This document shows positions 1 through 9,232 of a stretch of 64,000 nt of DNA, piece by piece (the first letter of the stretch is position 1; every line of letters begins with the position of its first letter). The DNA lies in the NCBI GenBank assembly GCA_963785035.1, contig CAWATG010000004.1, positions 124,001-188,000 of the forward strand, read 5' to 3'. A program made the position numbers and the translations under genes. The notes under the pieces are model-generated. The model was not told where the DNA came from. It did not search any database and was given only the letters and a program-made list of their open reading frames with translations. The stretch is from CAWATG01 sp963785035. GTDB lineage: Bacteria; Actinomycetota; Acidimicrobiia; IMCC26256; CAWATG01.

Positions 1-213
1 ATCGATCTGGTTCGGCTCCACGCCCTTGATGATCCCGAGGCTTCGGTGCTGTCTCGTTATGCAGCAACGATCCAGCTGCAGCGGCAGGACTTCAACGGCC
101 GGTTGCTCACAATCCGACGCGATGACCTGCGGGTACTGGCCGCGGTGCTCGGCCGCACGCCTGAAGAGCTCGGATCCCGCTTGCTGCAACTCGGCCTGCG
201 AGCCGGCGCCTGA
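1..213 (+). CDS. C-terminal end of an unrecognised protein (partial)
   Basis: Frame 1 is open from the first base to a TGA at 211-213, giving the last 70 residues of a protein whose start lies outside the window. The tail is mostly charged and leucine-rich, with the end reading VLAAVLGRTPEELGSRL, which looks helical. I do not recognise a family. It sits upstream of phoH on the same strand with about 80 bases between them, so it may be the preceding gene of the same cluster. A different-frame ORF over the same bases is serine/cysteine-rich and looks like a shadow. Confidence 0.5.
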   Translation: MDLVRLHALDDPEASVLSRYAATIQLQRQDFNGRLLTIRRDDLRVLAAVLGRTPEELGSRLLQLGLRAGA

Positions 214-286
214 CGGCACTCTCGCCGGCGTGGGTTCGGGTTGACGCCTCGAGCTTGAAGTGTCCGGTGCCGGTCCCGCCCAGCGA

Positions 287-292
287 TAGTCT
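287..292 (+). promoter_or_regulatory. TAGTCT, candidate -10 box of phoH
   Basis: The hexamer matches the TAGNNT boxes seen before many starts in this window. It ends 1 base before the ATG at 294 and 10 bases before an in-frame GTG at 303. If the mRNA is leaderless, the GTG is the better start. Confidence 0.35.
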
Positions 293-293
293 T

Positions 294-1269
294 ATGAGCG
301 ACGTGGCCCAGTCCTCGCTTGCCCAAACGAAGATTTCGGTACCCGGGAATCACTTGATGCTCGGGCTGCTCGGACGCCGTGACGAGCTCCTGAGGATCGT
401 GCAGGATGCGTTTCCGGTCACGATCAATGTGCGAGGCAACGAGATCACCTTCGTGGGTGACGAGCACGAGGTCAGGATCGTCGCTGAGCTCTTCGAGGAG
501 ATGGTCGTGTTGCTTGAGCGCGGGCACGATCTTGACCGGGAGAGCGTTGTGCGCAGCATTGCGATGGTGCGAGCCGATCAGCGTCCCACCGAAGTTCTCG
601 GCACCGAGGTGCTCCGAGGCCGTCGGTCGGTCGGCCCCAAAACCGCGGGCCAGAAGCGCTATGTCGATGCGGTGCGTGCCAATACCGTGACGTTCGCGAA
701 TCGGACCGGCCGGCACCGGAAAGAGCTATCTGGCAGTTGCGTTGGCGGTCCAGGCACTCCAGGCGAAGGAAGTGAATCGGATCATCCTCACGCGCCCCGC
801 CGTGGAGGCAGGCGAGAGCCTGGGATTTCTTCCGGGTGACATGCTAGCGAAGGTTGACCCCTATTTACGTCCCCTCTATGACGCTTTGCACGATCTCCTT
901 GATGCCGACGGTGTCGCTCGCCTCATGGAACGGGGCACGATCGAGGTCGCCCCGCTCGCCTATATGAGGGGCCGGACCCTCAACGATTCCTTCATCATCC
1001 TGGACGAAGCGCAGAACACCACGCCTGAGCAGATGAAGATGTTTCTGACACGTCTAGGGTTCGGGTCGAAGATCGTGGTGACCGGTGACGTCACACAGAT
1101 CGACCTGGCAGAGGGTCGATCGCGATCGGGCTTGCTCTCGGTCCGTGCGGTGCTCGAAGGTATTCCGGAGCTGACCTTCGTCGACCTCACTTCGACAGAT
1201 GTCATCCGGCATCGCATCGTCGCCGACATCGTGGACGCGTACGAGCGCCACGACCAGACTGGAAGCTGA
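294..1269 (+). CDS. phoH: PhoH-family ATPase, interrupted by one frameshift
   Basis: PhoH-like P-loop ATPase of about 324 residues once a frameshift is repaired. These proteins are linked to RNA metabolism and usually sit beside ybeY, as here. The N-terminal part (residues 1-135) ends just before the Walker A motif GPAGTGKS at about 137-144. The Walker B region reads SFIILDEAQNTT. The frame changes at about 696-700, where GCGAATCGG carries one extra A; without it the protein reads TFAIGPAGTGKS. The break falls right at the nucleotide-binding loop, yet both sides match the family well, so a sequencing insertion is more likely than a real mutation. The stop overlaps the ybeY start. GTG 303 is an alternative start. 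Confidence 0.88.
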
Positions 1270-1782
1270 TGATCTCCGTATTCGGCGCTGACGAGCAGCG
1301 TGACATCGACATGGACGTGCTCAAGTGGGTACGCCTTGCCCGCCTCGTGCTGAACGAGGAGCGCGTCCCGGGCGAAGCCGAGCTTTCGGTGATTTTTGTG
1401 GACACGCAGTCGATGTCAGACTTGAATGAGCGGTTCCTTGGCGGAGAAGGACCGACCGATGTCCTTGCATTTCCGATGGACGACGATGTGGTGCTCTCCG
1501 GCCGCCAACCCGACCAGGGTGGCCGTGGTCCTGGCGCGCCGAGCGAGCCGGGCGAGCCGCCGACCCTGATCGGCGACGTTGTTGTCTGCCCGGTCATCGC
1601 GAAACGTCAAGCCGAAGAGCACGCGGTGCTCATTCGAGGACGAGGTCGCGTTGCTGGTGGTGCATGGCGTCCTGCACCTGCTCGACTACGACCATGCTGA
1701 AGACGATGAGACCAAGGCAATGAAGCAGCGAGAGCAGGAATTGCTCGATCTGTTCCGAGAGCTCGAAGCGAGCCAGGAGTAA
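1269..1782 (+). CDS. ybeY: Endoribonuclease YbeY, interrupted by one frameshift
   Basis: YbeY is a metal-dependent endoribonuclease used in rRNA maturation and ribosome quality control. The N-terminal part contains FVDTQSMSDLNERFLG and PTDVLAFPMDDD, both typical of the family. The metal-binding motif HGVLHLLDYDH lies in the next frame after a one-base insertion between about 1625 and 1640. Repaired length is about 170 residues, normal for the family, with a proline/glycine-rich insertion (about residues 75-98) between the two halves. It starts inside the phoH stop (ATGA overlap) and is followed after 4 bases by the CNNM gene, so the three genes look like one operon. Confidence 0.88.
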
Positions 1783-1786
1783 TGCA

Positions 1787-3104
1787 TTGAACCGAGCCGA
1801 TTGGTTCGTTGCCGCCTTCATCTTTGCCCTGTTTTTGGTGTCGAGCCTCTTGGCGATGGCCGAGACGGCGTTCGTTCGGATGAATCGCATCAAGGCGCTG
1901 TCGCTCGAAGAGGACGGGCGCAAGGGCGCGGCGCGTCTTGGTCGCGATGCTCGAACACCCCGAGAAGACGCTCAATGCCGTCTTGTTGGTCCTGCTCATC
2001 TGCCAACTCACCACGGCCACGCTCGTGGGTGTCCTTTTCGGAGAACTCGTCGGTCCTATCGGGTTGCTGATCGGAACGACGCTCGAGGTCGCAGCGTTCT
2101 TCGTGTTCGCGGAGGTTGCGCCAAAGACGTACGCGATTCAGAACACCGAGCGTGCGGCGTTGGGATTGACGTGGTTGCTGAGCTTCCTCACGAGCTTCCC
2201 GCCATTACGCCTGTTGTCGAGTGGTCTGATCGGTGTCGCCAACGTCGTGTTGCCTGGCAGGGGTCTCAAAGAGGGCCCATATGTCAGCGAGAAGGAAATT
2301 CGCACGATGGCCGACGTCGCGGCCGACGAGGAGTCGATCGAGCGTGAGGAGCGTCGGCTCATTCACTCGATCTTCGAGTTCGGTGACACCGTCGTGCGCG
2401 AAGTGATGCTGCCGCGCCCGGACATGAAGGCAATACAGGGCGACGAAACGATCGACACGGCGATTCGCCTCGCAATCGAAGGCGGTTTCTCACGCTTTCC
2501 CGTCTATGAGGAGTCAACCGACAACATCTTGGGGCTGGTCCATCTCAAGGACCTGGTCAAGAGCTCTGCTGCGGGTGAGGCCGAGCGGATGGTGCGCGTT
2601 GCCGTGAGGCCTGCGGTGTTCGTGCCTGAACAAAAGCGCGTTGCCGAGTTGCTGCGTGAGATGCAGACGCAGCATTTCCACATGGCGATCGTTGTCGACG
2701 AGTACGGAGGCACATCGGGCCTCGTCACGCTCGAGGACCTTCTCGAGGAGATCGTGGGTGAGATCTCCGACGAGTACGACACCGATGAGCCTGGCCTGGA
2801 GTGGCTCGAAGACGGGGGACTGCGCGTGCCCGGCGGTACGCACATCGACGCGGTGTCCGAGGCCCTTGCCTACGAACTCCCCGATGCCGAATGGGACACC
2901 GTCGGCGGTCTGGTTCTGAACCTCCTGGGACATCTCCCCGTCGAGGGCGAGACCGTGACCTTCCAGGGTCTCGAATTCCGCACCGAACGCGTGCAGGGTC
3001 GCAGGGTCGTCTCGGTGTCGATCCATGCGGTTCCCGGTGGCGGCCGCAGCGTCAGCGAACAGGCCGGCGCCACCAATGGCCACTCCGGACCGGGCACCGC
3101 GTGA
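1787..3104 (+). CDS. HlyC/CorC-type CNNM + CBS-pair membrane protein, one frameshift
   Basis: Membrane protein of about 438 residues after repair. The first 200 residues are the CNNM (DUF21) membrane domain with several hydrophobic segments. Residues about 200-330 hold a CBS pair (for example EVMLPRPDMKAI and MAIVVDEYGGTSGLVTLEDL). The last 80 residues form a CorC/HlyC-type C-terminal domain. Such proteins are associated with Mg2+/Co2+ efflux or resistance. The frame changes near 1935, where CGTCTTGGTC has one extra T; the repaired join reads ARLVAMLEHPEKTLN. I chose the TTG at 1787, directly after the ybeY stop, because the N-terminal hydrophobic segment begins there. Its stop overlaps the era start. 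Confidence 0.85.
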
Positions 3105-4057
3105 GCCCTGTCGAACTCGACGTCTTCACGTCGGGGTTCGTCACCCTGGTCGGTCGTCCGAACGTGGGGAAGTCGACCCTGATCAATCAGCTCGTGGGGT
3201 CCAAGGTTTCGATTGTCTCGAACCGGCCGAACACGACACGCACCGAAGTCCGCGGCGTCGTGAACCGTCCGCGGTCCCAGACGGTGTTCCTGGACACACC
3301 GGGAATTCACAAGCCGCGTACCGAATTGGGGGAGCGGACGAACACCCGAGCGCTTTCCACGCTCGGCGAGGTTGACGTCATTGTGTTCCTCGTGGACGCG
3401 AGTGCCGCGATCGGTCCGGGCGATCGGTTCATCGCCGATCGGTTGCGCAGGGTGTCCACGCCGAAGATCCTGGCCGTGAACAAGGTTGACCTGGTGGACC
3501 CTGCGCGCATCGCCCGGCAGCTCGCGGGCGCCTCGACCACGCTCGGGGATTTCGCAGCGTTCGTACCGCTCTCGGCGCGCACGGGCGACGGCACGGAGGC
3601 GCTTCTCGGTGAGATTGCGTCGCGACTCAAGGAAGGTCCGCAGTATTACCCCGATGGGGTTATCACCGACTGCCCCGAGACCTTCATCGCGGCCGAACTC
3701 GTGCGCGAACAGCTCCTGAAGGTCGCGCGCGATGAACTGCCTCATTCGATCACGGTGATTGTCGAGCGCATCGAAGGCCCCGACGGTGACGATGATCACG
3801 ATCCTCACCACGATGATGATCACGACGAGGGTGCGCGTCCCGAGATTCTGCGGGTGCGTGCTGTGATTCTCGTCGAACGCGAATCGCAGAAGGGGATTGT
3901 CATCGGTCACCGCGGTGAGGTCCTCAAGGCAGCGGGCACCGCGGCGCGTCTGGAGATGGAGGCACTCTTCGGATGCCGGGTATTCCTCGAGACGAGGGTG
4001 AAGGTCGAACGCGACTGGCAACGGCGTCCGCACATGCTCGACCGCCTCGGCTTTTGA
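3101..4057 (+). CDS. era: GTPase Era
   Basis: Era is a GTPase that binds 16S rRNA during 30S assembly. All the landmarks are present: G1 GRPNVGKST near residue 18, switch region NRPNTTRTEVRG, G3 DTPGIH, G4 NKVD, and a C-terminal KH domain ending with the typical GCRVFLETRVKVERDWQRR. Length is 318 residues. The GTG at 3101 overlaps the previous stop and leads directly into the conserved SGFVTLVGRPN. One oddity is an acidic, histidine-rich insertion at about residues 226-244 (DGDDDHDPHHDDDHDEG) between two KH strands. It is last in the phoH-ybeY-CNNM-era cluster. Confidence 0.95.
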   Translation: MSPVELDVFTSGFVTLVGRPNVGKSTLINQLVGSKVSIVSNRPNTTRTEVRGVVNRPRSQTVFLDTPGIHKPRTELGERTNTRALSTLGEVDVIVFLVDASAAIGPGDRFIADRLRRVSTPKILAVNKVDLVDPARIARQLAGASTTLGDFAAFVPLSARTGDGTEALLGEIASRLKEGPQYYPDGVITDCPETFIAAELVREQLLKVARDELPHSITVIVERIEGPDGDDDHDPHHDDDHDEGARPEILRVRAVILVERESQKGIVIGHRGEVLKAAGTAARLEMEALFGCRVFLETRVKVERDWQRRPHMLDRLGF

Positions 4058-4094
4058 ACCCGCGATGAGTTGCGACTCTGCGCTCGCGCCGGAT

Positions 4095-4100
4095 TAGAGT
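4095..4100 (+). promoter_or_regulatory. TAGAGT, candidate -10 box for the cox operon
   Basis: This TAGNNT hexamer lies 134 bases before the ctaC start, in the only sizeable gap between era and the oxidase genes. If used, the mRNA would have a leader of about 125 bases. GC-rich inverted segments follow at 4104-4140. No clear -35 is visible. Confidence 0.3.
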
Positions 4101-4233
4101 GCCCCGGAGCCGCTCCGGCTAGGGCGCGAGAGCGCGCTGCGGTGGAGAGTTGAGGGACTTGCGGCGTCGTGTCCACATCTCTCGTTTGTTCGATCGTTGT
4201 TGTGCCATCGAGGTTGATCGGTGGGGAAAGGGC

Positions 4234-5382
4234 ATGACGGACCGCGACATGCGTCAACAGCGACGACTACGAATCGCGTTTTCGCTCATGGCCGTTCTGG
4301 CCGCGGGGTTGCTGGCCGGTTGCTCAGGCCCGGACAACGAGCAGAACTCCCTGCACGCGAACGGCCGGGCGGCCCACAAGATCGTCGACCTTTTCAAGTA
4401 CCCGTTCTGGCTGGCGGTCTTCATCGGTATCGCCGTCATGTCCGCGACGGTCTACATCGCGTGGCGTTTCAGGGAACGTCCGGGGAACGAGAACCCGAAG
4501 CAGATCCACGGCAACACGGTGCTCGAGATCGTCTGGACGGCCGTTCCGGCGCTGATCCTGATCGTCCTTTCGGTGCCGACGATCGCGCTGATCTTCGACC
4601 TGGCGAAAGAGCCGAAGTCGGATGCTCTGAATATCACTGTGGTCGGTAAGCAGTGGTGGTGGCAGTTCCAGTACCCCGAGCAAGACATCGCAACGGCCAA
4701 TGAGTTCCACATTCCCGCCGGGCGCCCGGTGCGTCTGAAGTTGACTGCGTGTGATCCGACCCTTGGTAGCCGTGAAGCGGAATGCAACGTCATTCACAGT
4801 TTTTGGATCCCCGAACTCGCCGGCAAGCAGGATCTCGTCCCGGGACGCACCTCGAAGTTGGTGCTCGAGGCCGACGAGGACGCGGCAGGCAAGTCGTTCC
4901 TCGGACAGTGCGCGCAGTACTGCGGCCTTTCGCATGCGCGGATGCGGATGCGCGTCATCGTCGACACCCCCGAGGACTTCGAACGATGGGTGCAGGAGCA
5001 GCAGGTACCGGCCGAGCCGCTCACCGACGAGGACGGTGAGCCGACCGGAGATGTCCAGACCTTGCTGGCAAGCACGTTCGGATGCGCGAACTGTCATGCC
5101 GTCGACGATCCGTCCAAGACCTCGTATGGTCCGAACCTCAGTCATCTCGGTAGTCGGGAAACGTTCGCCAGCGGCGCCTACCCGCTGAACAAGGCGAATC
5201 TGAAGCGCTGGGTCCTCGATGCGCCCTCGATGGTCCCGATGGAGGCGAAGGGTTGTCCGGCAACGCAGAAAGAAGGCTGCGTGGGCATGCCGTCGTTCAC
5301 CAAGCACCTCCCGCAGGGAATGCAGAAGATGACCGATGCCGAAGCCGATCAGATCGCCGATTACCTCTTGGCCCAGAAGTAG
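4234..5382 (+). CDS. ctaC: Cytochrome c oxidase subunit II fused to cytochrome c (caa3 type)
   Basis: Lipoprotein subunit II of a heme-copper oxidase, 382 residues. The signal peptide ends in the lipobox LLAGC (Cys30). Two membrane helices follow at about 55-77 and 97-120. The CuA domain has GKQWWWQFQYPE, His188, and the ligand cluster GQCAQYCGLSHARM (Cys226, Cys230, His234, Met237). A C-terminal cytochrome c domain carries CANCH at 284-288, with a later methionine as the likely sixth ligand. Electrons would pass from the fused cytochrome to CuA and then to subunit I. I chose ATG 4234 because it gives a normal signal peptide and has GGGGAAAGG just upstream; an ORF start at 4150 would add an unlikely arginine-rich leader. 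Confidence 0.95.
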   Translation: MTDRDMRQQRRLRIAFSLMAVLAAGLLAGCSGPDNEQNSLHANGRAAHKIVDLFKYPFWLAVFIGIAVMSATVYIAWRFRERPGNENPKQIHGNTVLEIVWTAVPALILIVLSVPTIALIFDLAKEPKSDALNITVVGKQWWWQFQYPEQDIATANEFHIPAGRPVRLKLTACDPTLGSREAECNVIHSFWIPELAGKQDLVPGRTSKLVLEADEDAAGKSFLGQCAQYCGLSHARMRMRVIVDTPEDFERWVQEQQVPAEPLTDEDGEPTGDVQTLLASTFGCANCHAVDDPSKTSYGPNLSHLGSRETFASGAYPLNKANLKRWVLDAPSMVPMEAKGCPATQKEGCVGMPSFTKHLPQGMQKMTDAEADQIADYLLAQK

Positions 5383-5443
5383 ACCGAGAGATCGATATGC
5401 CCGTGCGTCAAGAGTTCTGCCATCGAACCAAGGGAATCCGTCG

Positions 5444-7324
5444 ATGACCGCCACCGCCGTTCACGCTCCGAAGATGAGCGCCCGTCTGTTGCGCCGACCC
5501 GTCGCGGAACGAGGCGTGTGGAGCTGGATCACTACCGTCGATCACAAGAAGATCGGCATCATGTATGGCGTCAGCGCCCTGATCTTCTTCGTAGTGGGCG
5601 GACTCGAGGCGCTTCTGATCCGCGTCCAACTTGCGTCGCCCGACGGCACGGTACTGACCGCGGCTCGGTACAACGAGTTCTTCACGATGCACGGCACGAC
5701 CATGGTGTTCCTGGTCGGGATGCCGATGGCGGTCGCTTTCGGGAACTACCTGATTCCGCTGATGATCGGTGCGCGCGACGTGGCGTTCCCGAGGATCAAC
5801 ATGTTCGGGTTTTGGGTCGTGGCGTTCGGCGGCATCTTCATCTACTCCAGTTTCCTTCTCGGCGGCGCGCCCAATGGCGGCTGGTTCGGCTACACGCCGC
5901 TTTCGAGCACCCCGATGTCCGGCGGCTTCCTGCCGGGTCGCGGTATGGATTTTTGGGCGGTCGGACTCGTACTGCTTGGTATCGGGTCGACGACGTCGGC
6001 CATCAACTTCATCGTCACGATCTTCAACATGCGCGCCAAGGGCATGACCCTGATGCGCATGCCTGTCTTCGTGTGGATGATGCTCGTCGTCGCGTTCCTC
6101 ACGCTGTTCGCGATCCCGGTCGTCACCACCGCGCTGATCATGGTCTTCTTCGACCGCAACTTCTCGACGGTCTTCTTCGTAGGAGGCGTCGGTGGTGATC
6201 CGCTGCTCTATCAGAACCTGTTCTGGATCTTCGGCCATCCCGAGGTGTACATCCTGATTCTTCCGGGCATGGGCATCGTTTCGGAGATTCTCCCGGTGTT
6301 CTCCCGCAAACCACTCTTCGGCTACTCGGTGATCGTGTTCTCCGGTATTGCGATCGGGTTCCTCGGCTGGGGTGTCTGGGCTCACCACATGTTCACGACT
6401 GGGATCGGACCTGTTGCCGTCTCGGCGTTCAGTCTTTCGACAATGCTGATTGCTGTGCCGACCGGTGTGAAGATCTTCGGGTGGTTGGGCACGGTCTGGG
6501 GGGGGTCGGTCCGCTTCAAGACACCGATGCTCTTCTCACTCGGATTCATCGCGATGTTCACGATTGGTGGGCTCTCGGGCGTCACGCACTCCATCGTCCC
6601 GGCAAACACCCAGCAACACGACACGTATTACGTGGTCGCCCACTTCCACTACGTGCTGTTCGGTGGCCTGATCTTTGCCCTGGTTGGTGGCCTGTACTAC
6701 TGGTTCCCCAAGATGTACGGCCGGTACATGAACGAACGACTGGGCAAGATCAACTTCTGGCTCATGTTCATCGGCTTCAACCTCACGTTCTTCCCGATGC
6801 ATTTCCTCGGGTTGTGGGGGATGCCTCGCCGGACCTACTACTACCCCGAGGGACAGGGTCTCGACACCCTGAACATGGTCTCCACGATCGGCGGCTTCGT
6901 GATCGCGGTTTCGGTTCTCGCCCTGGTAGTCAACCTCCTGGTCAGCCGTTCCCGCGGCGAGATCGCGCCCGACGACGCATGGGACGCCCGAACGCTCGAG
7001 TGGTCGATTCCGTCGCCGCCTCCGCCCTATAACTTCGCCGAGATCCCTGTTGTGCACGCCCGTGATGACTTCTGGCACAGCAAGTACACCGAGGACGCGG
7101 ACGGTCGTCTCGTTGCGCTCCCTGCGCCTGAGCCTGCCGAAGCGCCCGACCCGCACAGCATTCACCTGCCGTCGCCGTCGTACTACCCGCTGATCACTGC
7201 GCTGGGTTTGCCGGTACTCGGATACGCAGCGGTCTTCAAGGACCCTGTCGTGCTCGCACCGATCGGGTTCATTCTCCTGTTGTTCGGAATCTACGCGTGG
7301 GCACTCGAGCCCGACTCGGCGTGA
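5444..7324 (+). CDS. ctaD: Cytochrome c oxidase subunit I (aa3 type)
   Basis: Catalytic subunit of the terminal oxidase, 626 residues with at least twelve membrane helices. It reduces O2 to water at the heme a3-CuB site and pumps protons. The diagnostic motifs are HGTTMVF (heme a ligand), GHPEVYILILPG (CuB His linked to Tyr, proton channel), WAHHMFTTG (two CuB His) and HFHYVLFGG (heme ligands). The cytosolic C-terminus is extended and proline-rich, then ends with two more hydrophobic segments, which could reflect a fused subunit IV-like helix. ATG 5444 is used, since the ORF upstream of it is not conserved. It lies 61 bases after ctaC. Confidence 0.97.
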   Translation: MTATAVHAPKMSARLLRRPVAERGVWSWITTVDHKKIGIMYGVSALIFFVVGGLEALLIRVQLASPDGTVLTAARYNEFFTMHGTTMVFLVGMPMAVAFGNYLIPLMIGARDVAFPRINMFGFWVVAFGGIFIYSSFLLGGAPNGGWFGYTPLSSTPMSGGFLPGRGMDFWAVGLVLLGIGSTTSAINFIVTIFNMRAKGMTLMRMPVFVWMMLVVAFLTLFAIPVVTTALIMVFFDRNFSTVFFVGGVGGDPLLYQNLFWIFGHPEVYILILPGMGIVSEILPVFSRKPLFGYSVIVFSGIAIGFLGWGVWAHHMFTTGIGPVAVSAFSLSTMLIAVPTGVKIFGWLGTVWGGSVRFKTPMLFSLGFIAMFTIGGLSGVTHSIVPANTQQHDTYYVVAHFHYVLFGGLIFALVGGLYYWFPKMYGRYMNERLGKINFWLMFIGFNLTFFPMHFLGLWGMPRRTYYYPEGQGLDTLNMVSTIGGFVIAVSVLALVVNLLVSRSRGEIAPDDAWDARTLEWSIPSPPPPYNFAEIPVVHARDDFWHSKYTEDADGRLVALPAPEPAEAPDPHSIHLPSPSYYPLITALGLPVLGYAAVFKDPVVLAPIGFILLLFGIYAWALEPDSA

Positions 7325-7334
7325 GAGGCAGATC

Positions 7335-7937
7335 GTGAATCAGATAGCCATTGGATTGGAGGACGACTCCCACGAGCGGAGCGGCATTTCCAATCCCAAA
7401 CTGGGGATGTGGTTGTTCCTTGCATCCGACTGTCTGTTCTTCGGCGCTTTGATCTCGACATACCTCCTGTACCACGGCCGGTCCGGCCAAACAGGGCCGA
7501 AGCCAAAAGACGTCTACAGCGTCCCGTTTACGTCGGTGACGTCCTTCATCCTGTTGATGAGCTCGCTCACCATGGTCTTGGCGCTTGCTGCAATCCAACG
7601 TGGCGACATGCGCCGTCTCAAGATCTGGCTGCTTGCGACGTCGTTGTTCGGTGCGGTGTTCATCGGCGGCCAGATCTATGAGTTCACCGAGTTCTATCGT
7701 GAAGGCCTGTCGCTCTCGACGAACCTTTTCGGATCCAGCTTCTTCCTGCTGACGGGTATCCATGGGGTTCACGTTGCTGTCGGCATCATCTGGTTGCTCA
7801 CCATGTGGGGACTTGCGACACAGGGCGGACTCGCGCCGGCCGATGCAGAGCGCATCGAAGCTGCCGGGCTCTACTGGCACTTCGTCGATATCGTGTGGAT
7901 CGTGATCTTTACGATCGTGTACCTCGTTCCGAAATGA
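7335..7937 (+). CDS. ctaE: Cytochrome c oxidase subunit III
   Basis: Membrane subunit of 200 residues with five hydrophobic segments, the short form common in actinobacteria. Family motifs include GMWLFLASDCLFFGAL near the N-terminus, FIGGQIYEFTEF in the middle, and GIHGVHVAVGIIWLL and YWHFVDIVWIVIFTIVYL at the end. It stabilises the catalytic subunit and its proton uptake. The GTG start at 7335 has GAGAGG just upstream and lies 10 bases after ctaD, so it is translated as part of the same operon. Confidence 0.95.
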   Translation: MNQIAIGLEDDSHERSGISNPKLGMWLFLASDCLFFGALISTYLLYHGRSGQTGPKPKDVYSVPFTSVTSFILLMSSLTMVLALAAIQRGDMRRLKIWLLATSLFGAVFIGGQIYEFTEFYREGLSLSTNLFGSSFFLLTGIHGVHVAVGIIWLLTMWGLATQGGLAPADAERIEAAGLYWHFVDIVWIVIFTIVYLVPK

Positions 7938-7944
7938 GCATTCG

Positions 7945-8301
7945 ATGAGCGACGCACTCGCAACGGCACTGCCCGCACAGGAGACGGGCGTGCCACACGC
8001 AACCGACACGGGCGGCCACGCGCATCCGAGGCCGTACCAGTACGTCATCATCGCCGTCATTCTCTGCGTGATCACGGCGCTCGAGGTCGGCGCCTCCTAC
8101 CTCGAGGGCGATGTGAGCGACACGCTCTTGATCGTGATGCTCCTCGTGATGGCAGCGGTCAAGTTCTTTTTGGTCGTCTCATGGTTCATGCATCTGCGCA
8201 CGGATAGTCCCTTGTTTCGCTGGGTCTTCATCAGTGGATTAGTGCTTGCACCGATTGTCTTCCTGATCGCCCTGCTGATGTTGCACGTGTACGGGACCTG
8301 A
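7945..8301 (+). CDS. ctaF: Cytochrome c oxidase subunit IV
   Basis: Small membrane protein of 118 residues with three hydrophobic segments, matching the prokaryotic COX4 family by size, by the motif KFFLVVSWFMHLRTDSPLFR, and by its place straight after subunit III. The first 35 residues are polar with several histidines and prolines. The start is 7 bases after the ctaE stop. Its TGA overlaps the ATG of ctaG. Confidence 0.9.
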   Translation: MSDALATALPAQETGVPHATDTGGHAHPRPYQYVIIAVILCVITALEVGASYLEGDVSDTLLIVMLLVMAAVKFFLVVSWFMHLRTDSPLFRWVFISGLVLAPIVFLIALLMLHVYGT

Positions 8302-9140
8302 TGACGGTGTTCGACGCTTCCCGCGTTGACGCCTCGATCAGCGACGACTTTCCGGCGTTCCACGCCCACATCGACGTTCTGCTCTTCATCTCTGTACTGG
8401 TGTTGGGATACGTGGTGCTGTTGCGCACGGTTGGGCCGCGCCGCGTCCAGGCGGGAGCGCCTACCGTCACGCCGTTGCAGCTCGCTTGTTTTTCCGGCGG
8501 GGTTCTGGCCACGTTCGTCGTGTCGACCTGGCCGATTCACGACATCGCCGAAGGCTCACTCTTCAGCGTGCACATGACCCAACACCTCACCTACACCCTG
8601 GTTGCCGCACCGCTGGTGTTGTTGGGCACGCCGGGCTGGATGATGCGAGCGATCATCGGTGAAGGGGTCGTGTTCAGGATCGTGCGGTTCTGTGCGCGAA
8701 TGGTGCCGGGTGTGATCATCTTCAATGTCGTGGTCGTCGTGAGCCACTGGCCTGCGGTCGTCAACGAGGCGATCACCAACCACCCATTCCACCTCCTGGT
8801 GCACGTCGTGGTCTTCGGATCGGGGCTTCTTGCCTGGCTGCCGATCGTCAGTCCGATGCCCGAAATCCCGCGCTTTGCTCCCATCGGGCGGATGGTGTTC
8901 CTTTTTCTGCAGTCGATCGTGCCGACCGTCCCAGCGTCCTTCTTGACTTTCGGGACTACACCGCTCTACCGCTCCTACGAGGATCTGCCGCACCTGTTCG
9001 GTTTGTCGGTCCTCAACGATCAGCTCATTGCGGGCCTGATCATGAAGATCGGAGCGGGTCTCCTGTTGTGGATGGTGATTGCGTTGACGTGGTTCAAATG
9101 GGCGGCGCGGCGAAGAGCGCATCGACCAGCTGCGCCTTGA
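8301..9140 (+). CDS. ctaG: CtaG-type cytochrome c oxidase assembly protein
   Basis: Polytopic membrane protein of 279 residues of the caa3-type CtaG family (not the Cox11 type), thought to help copper loading or assembly of the oxidase. Typical segments are HMTQHLTYTLVAAPLVLLGTP, with histidines at the membrane face, HWPAVVNEAITNHPFHLLVH and the late DQLIAGLIMKIGAGLLLW. Seven hydrophobic segments can be counted. It overlaps the ctaF stop by one base and ends the strictly packed part of the operon. Confidence 0.92.
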   Translation: MTVFDASRVDASISDDFPAFHAHIDVLLFISVLVLGYVVLLRTVGPRRVQAGAPTVTPLQLACFSGGVLATFVVSTWPIHDIAEGSLFSVHMTQHLTYTLVAAPLVLLGTPGWMMRAIIGEGVVFRIVRFCARMVPGVIIFNVVVVVSHWPAVVNEAITNHPFHLLVHVVVFGSGLLAWLPIVSPMPEIPRFAPIGRMVFLFLQSIVPTVPASFLTFGTTPLYRSYEDLPHLFGLSVLNDQLIAGLIMKIGAGLLLWMVIALTWFKWAARRRAHRPAAP

Positions 9141-9232
9141 TGGGCAGGCCTGGCAGAATGGCGGTCAGGGCCTTGTCGGCCGTGACATGCGCCGAGTGGG
9201 GATGAGGAGCAGATGACAGGCGGGCACCAACG

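Noticed and set aside
1600..1960. Programmed ribosomal frameshifting in ybeY or the CNNM gene
   Set aside because: The same kind of +1 break appears in many unrelated genes without a shared slippery site, so a base-insertion error explains more.
5408..6388. 326-codon antisense frame over ctaD
   Set aside because: Composition is Asp/Glu/His/Arg-rich, the mirror of a membrane protein gene. No domain.
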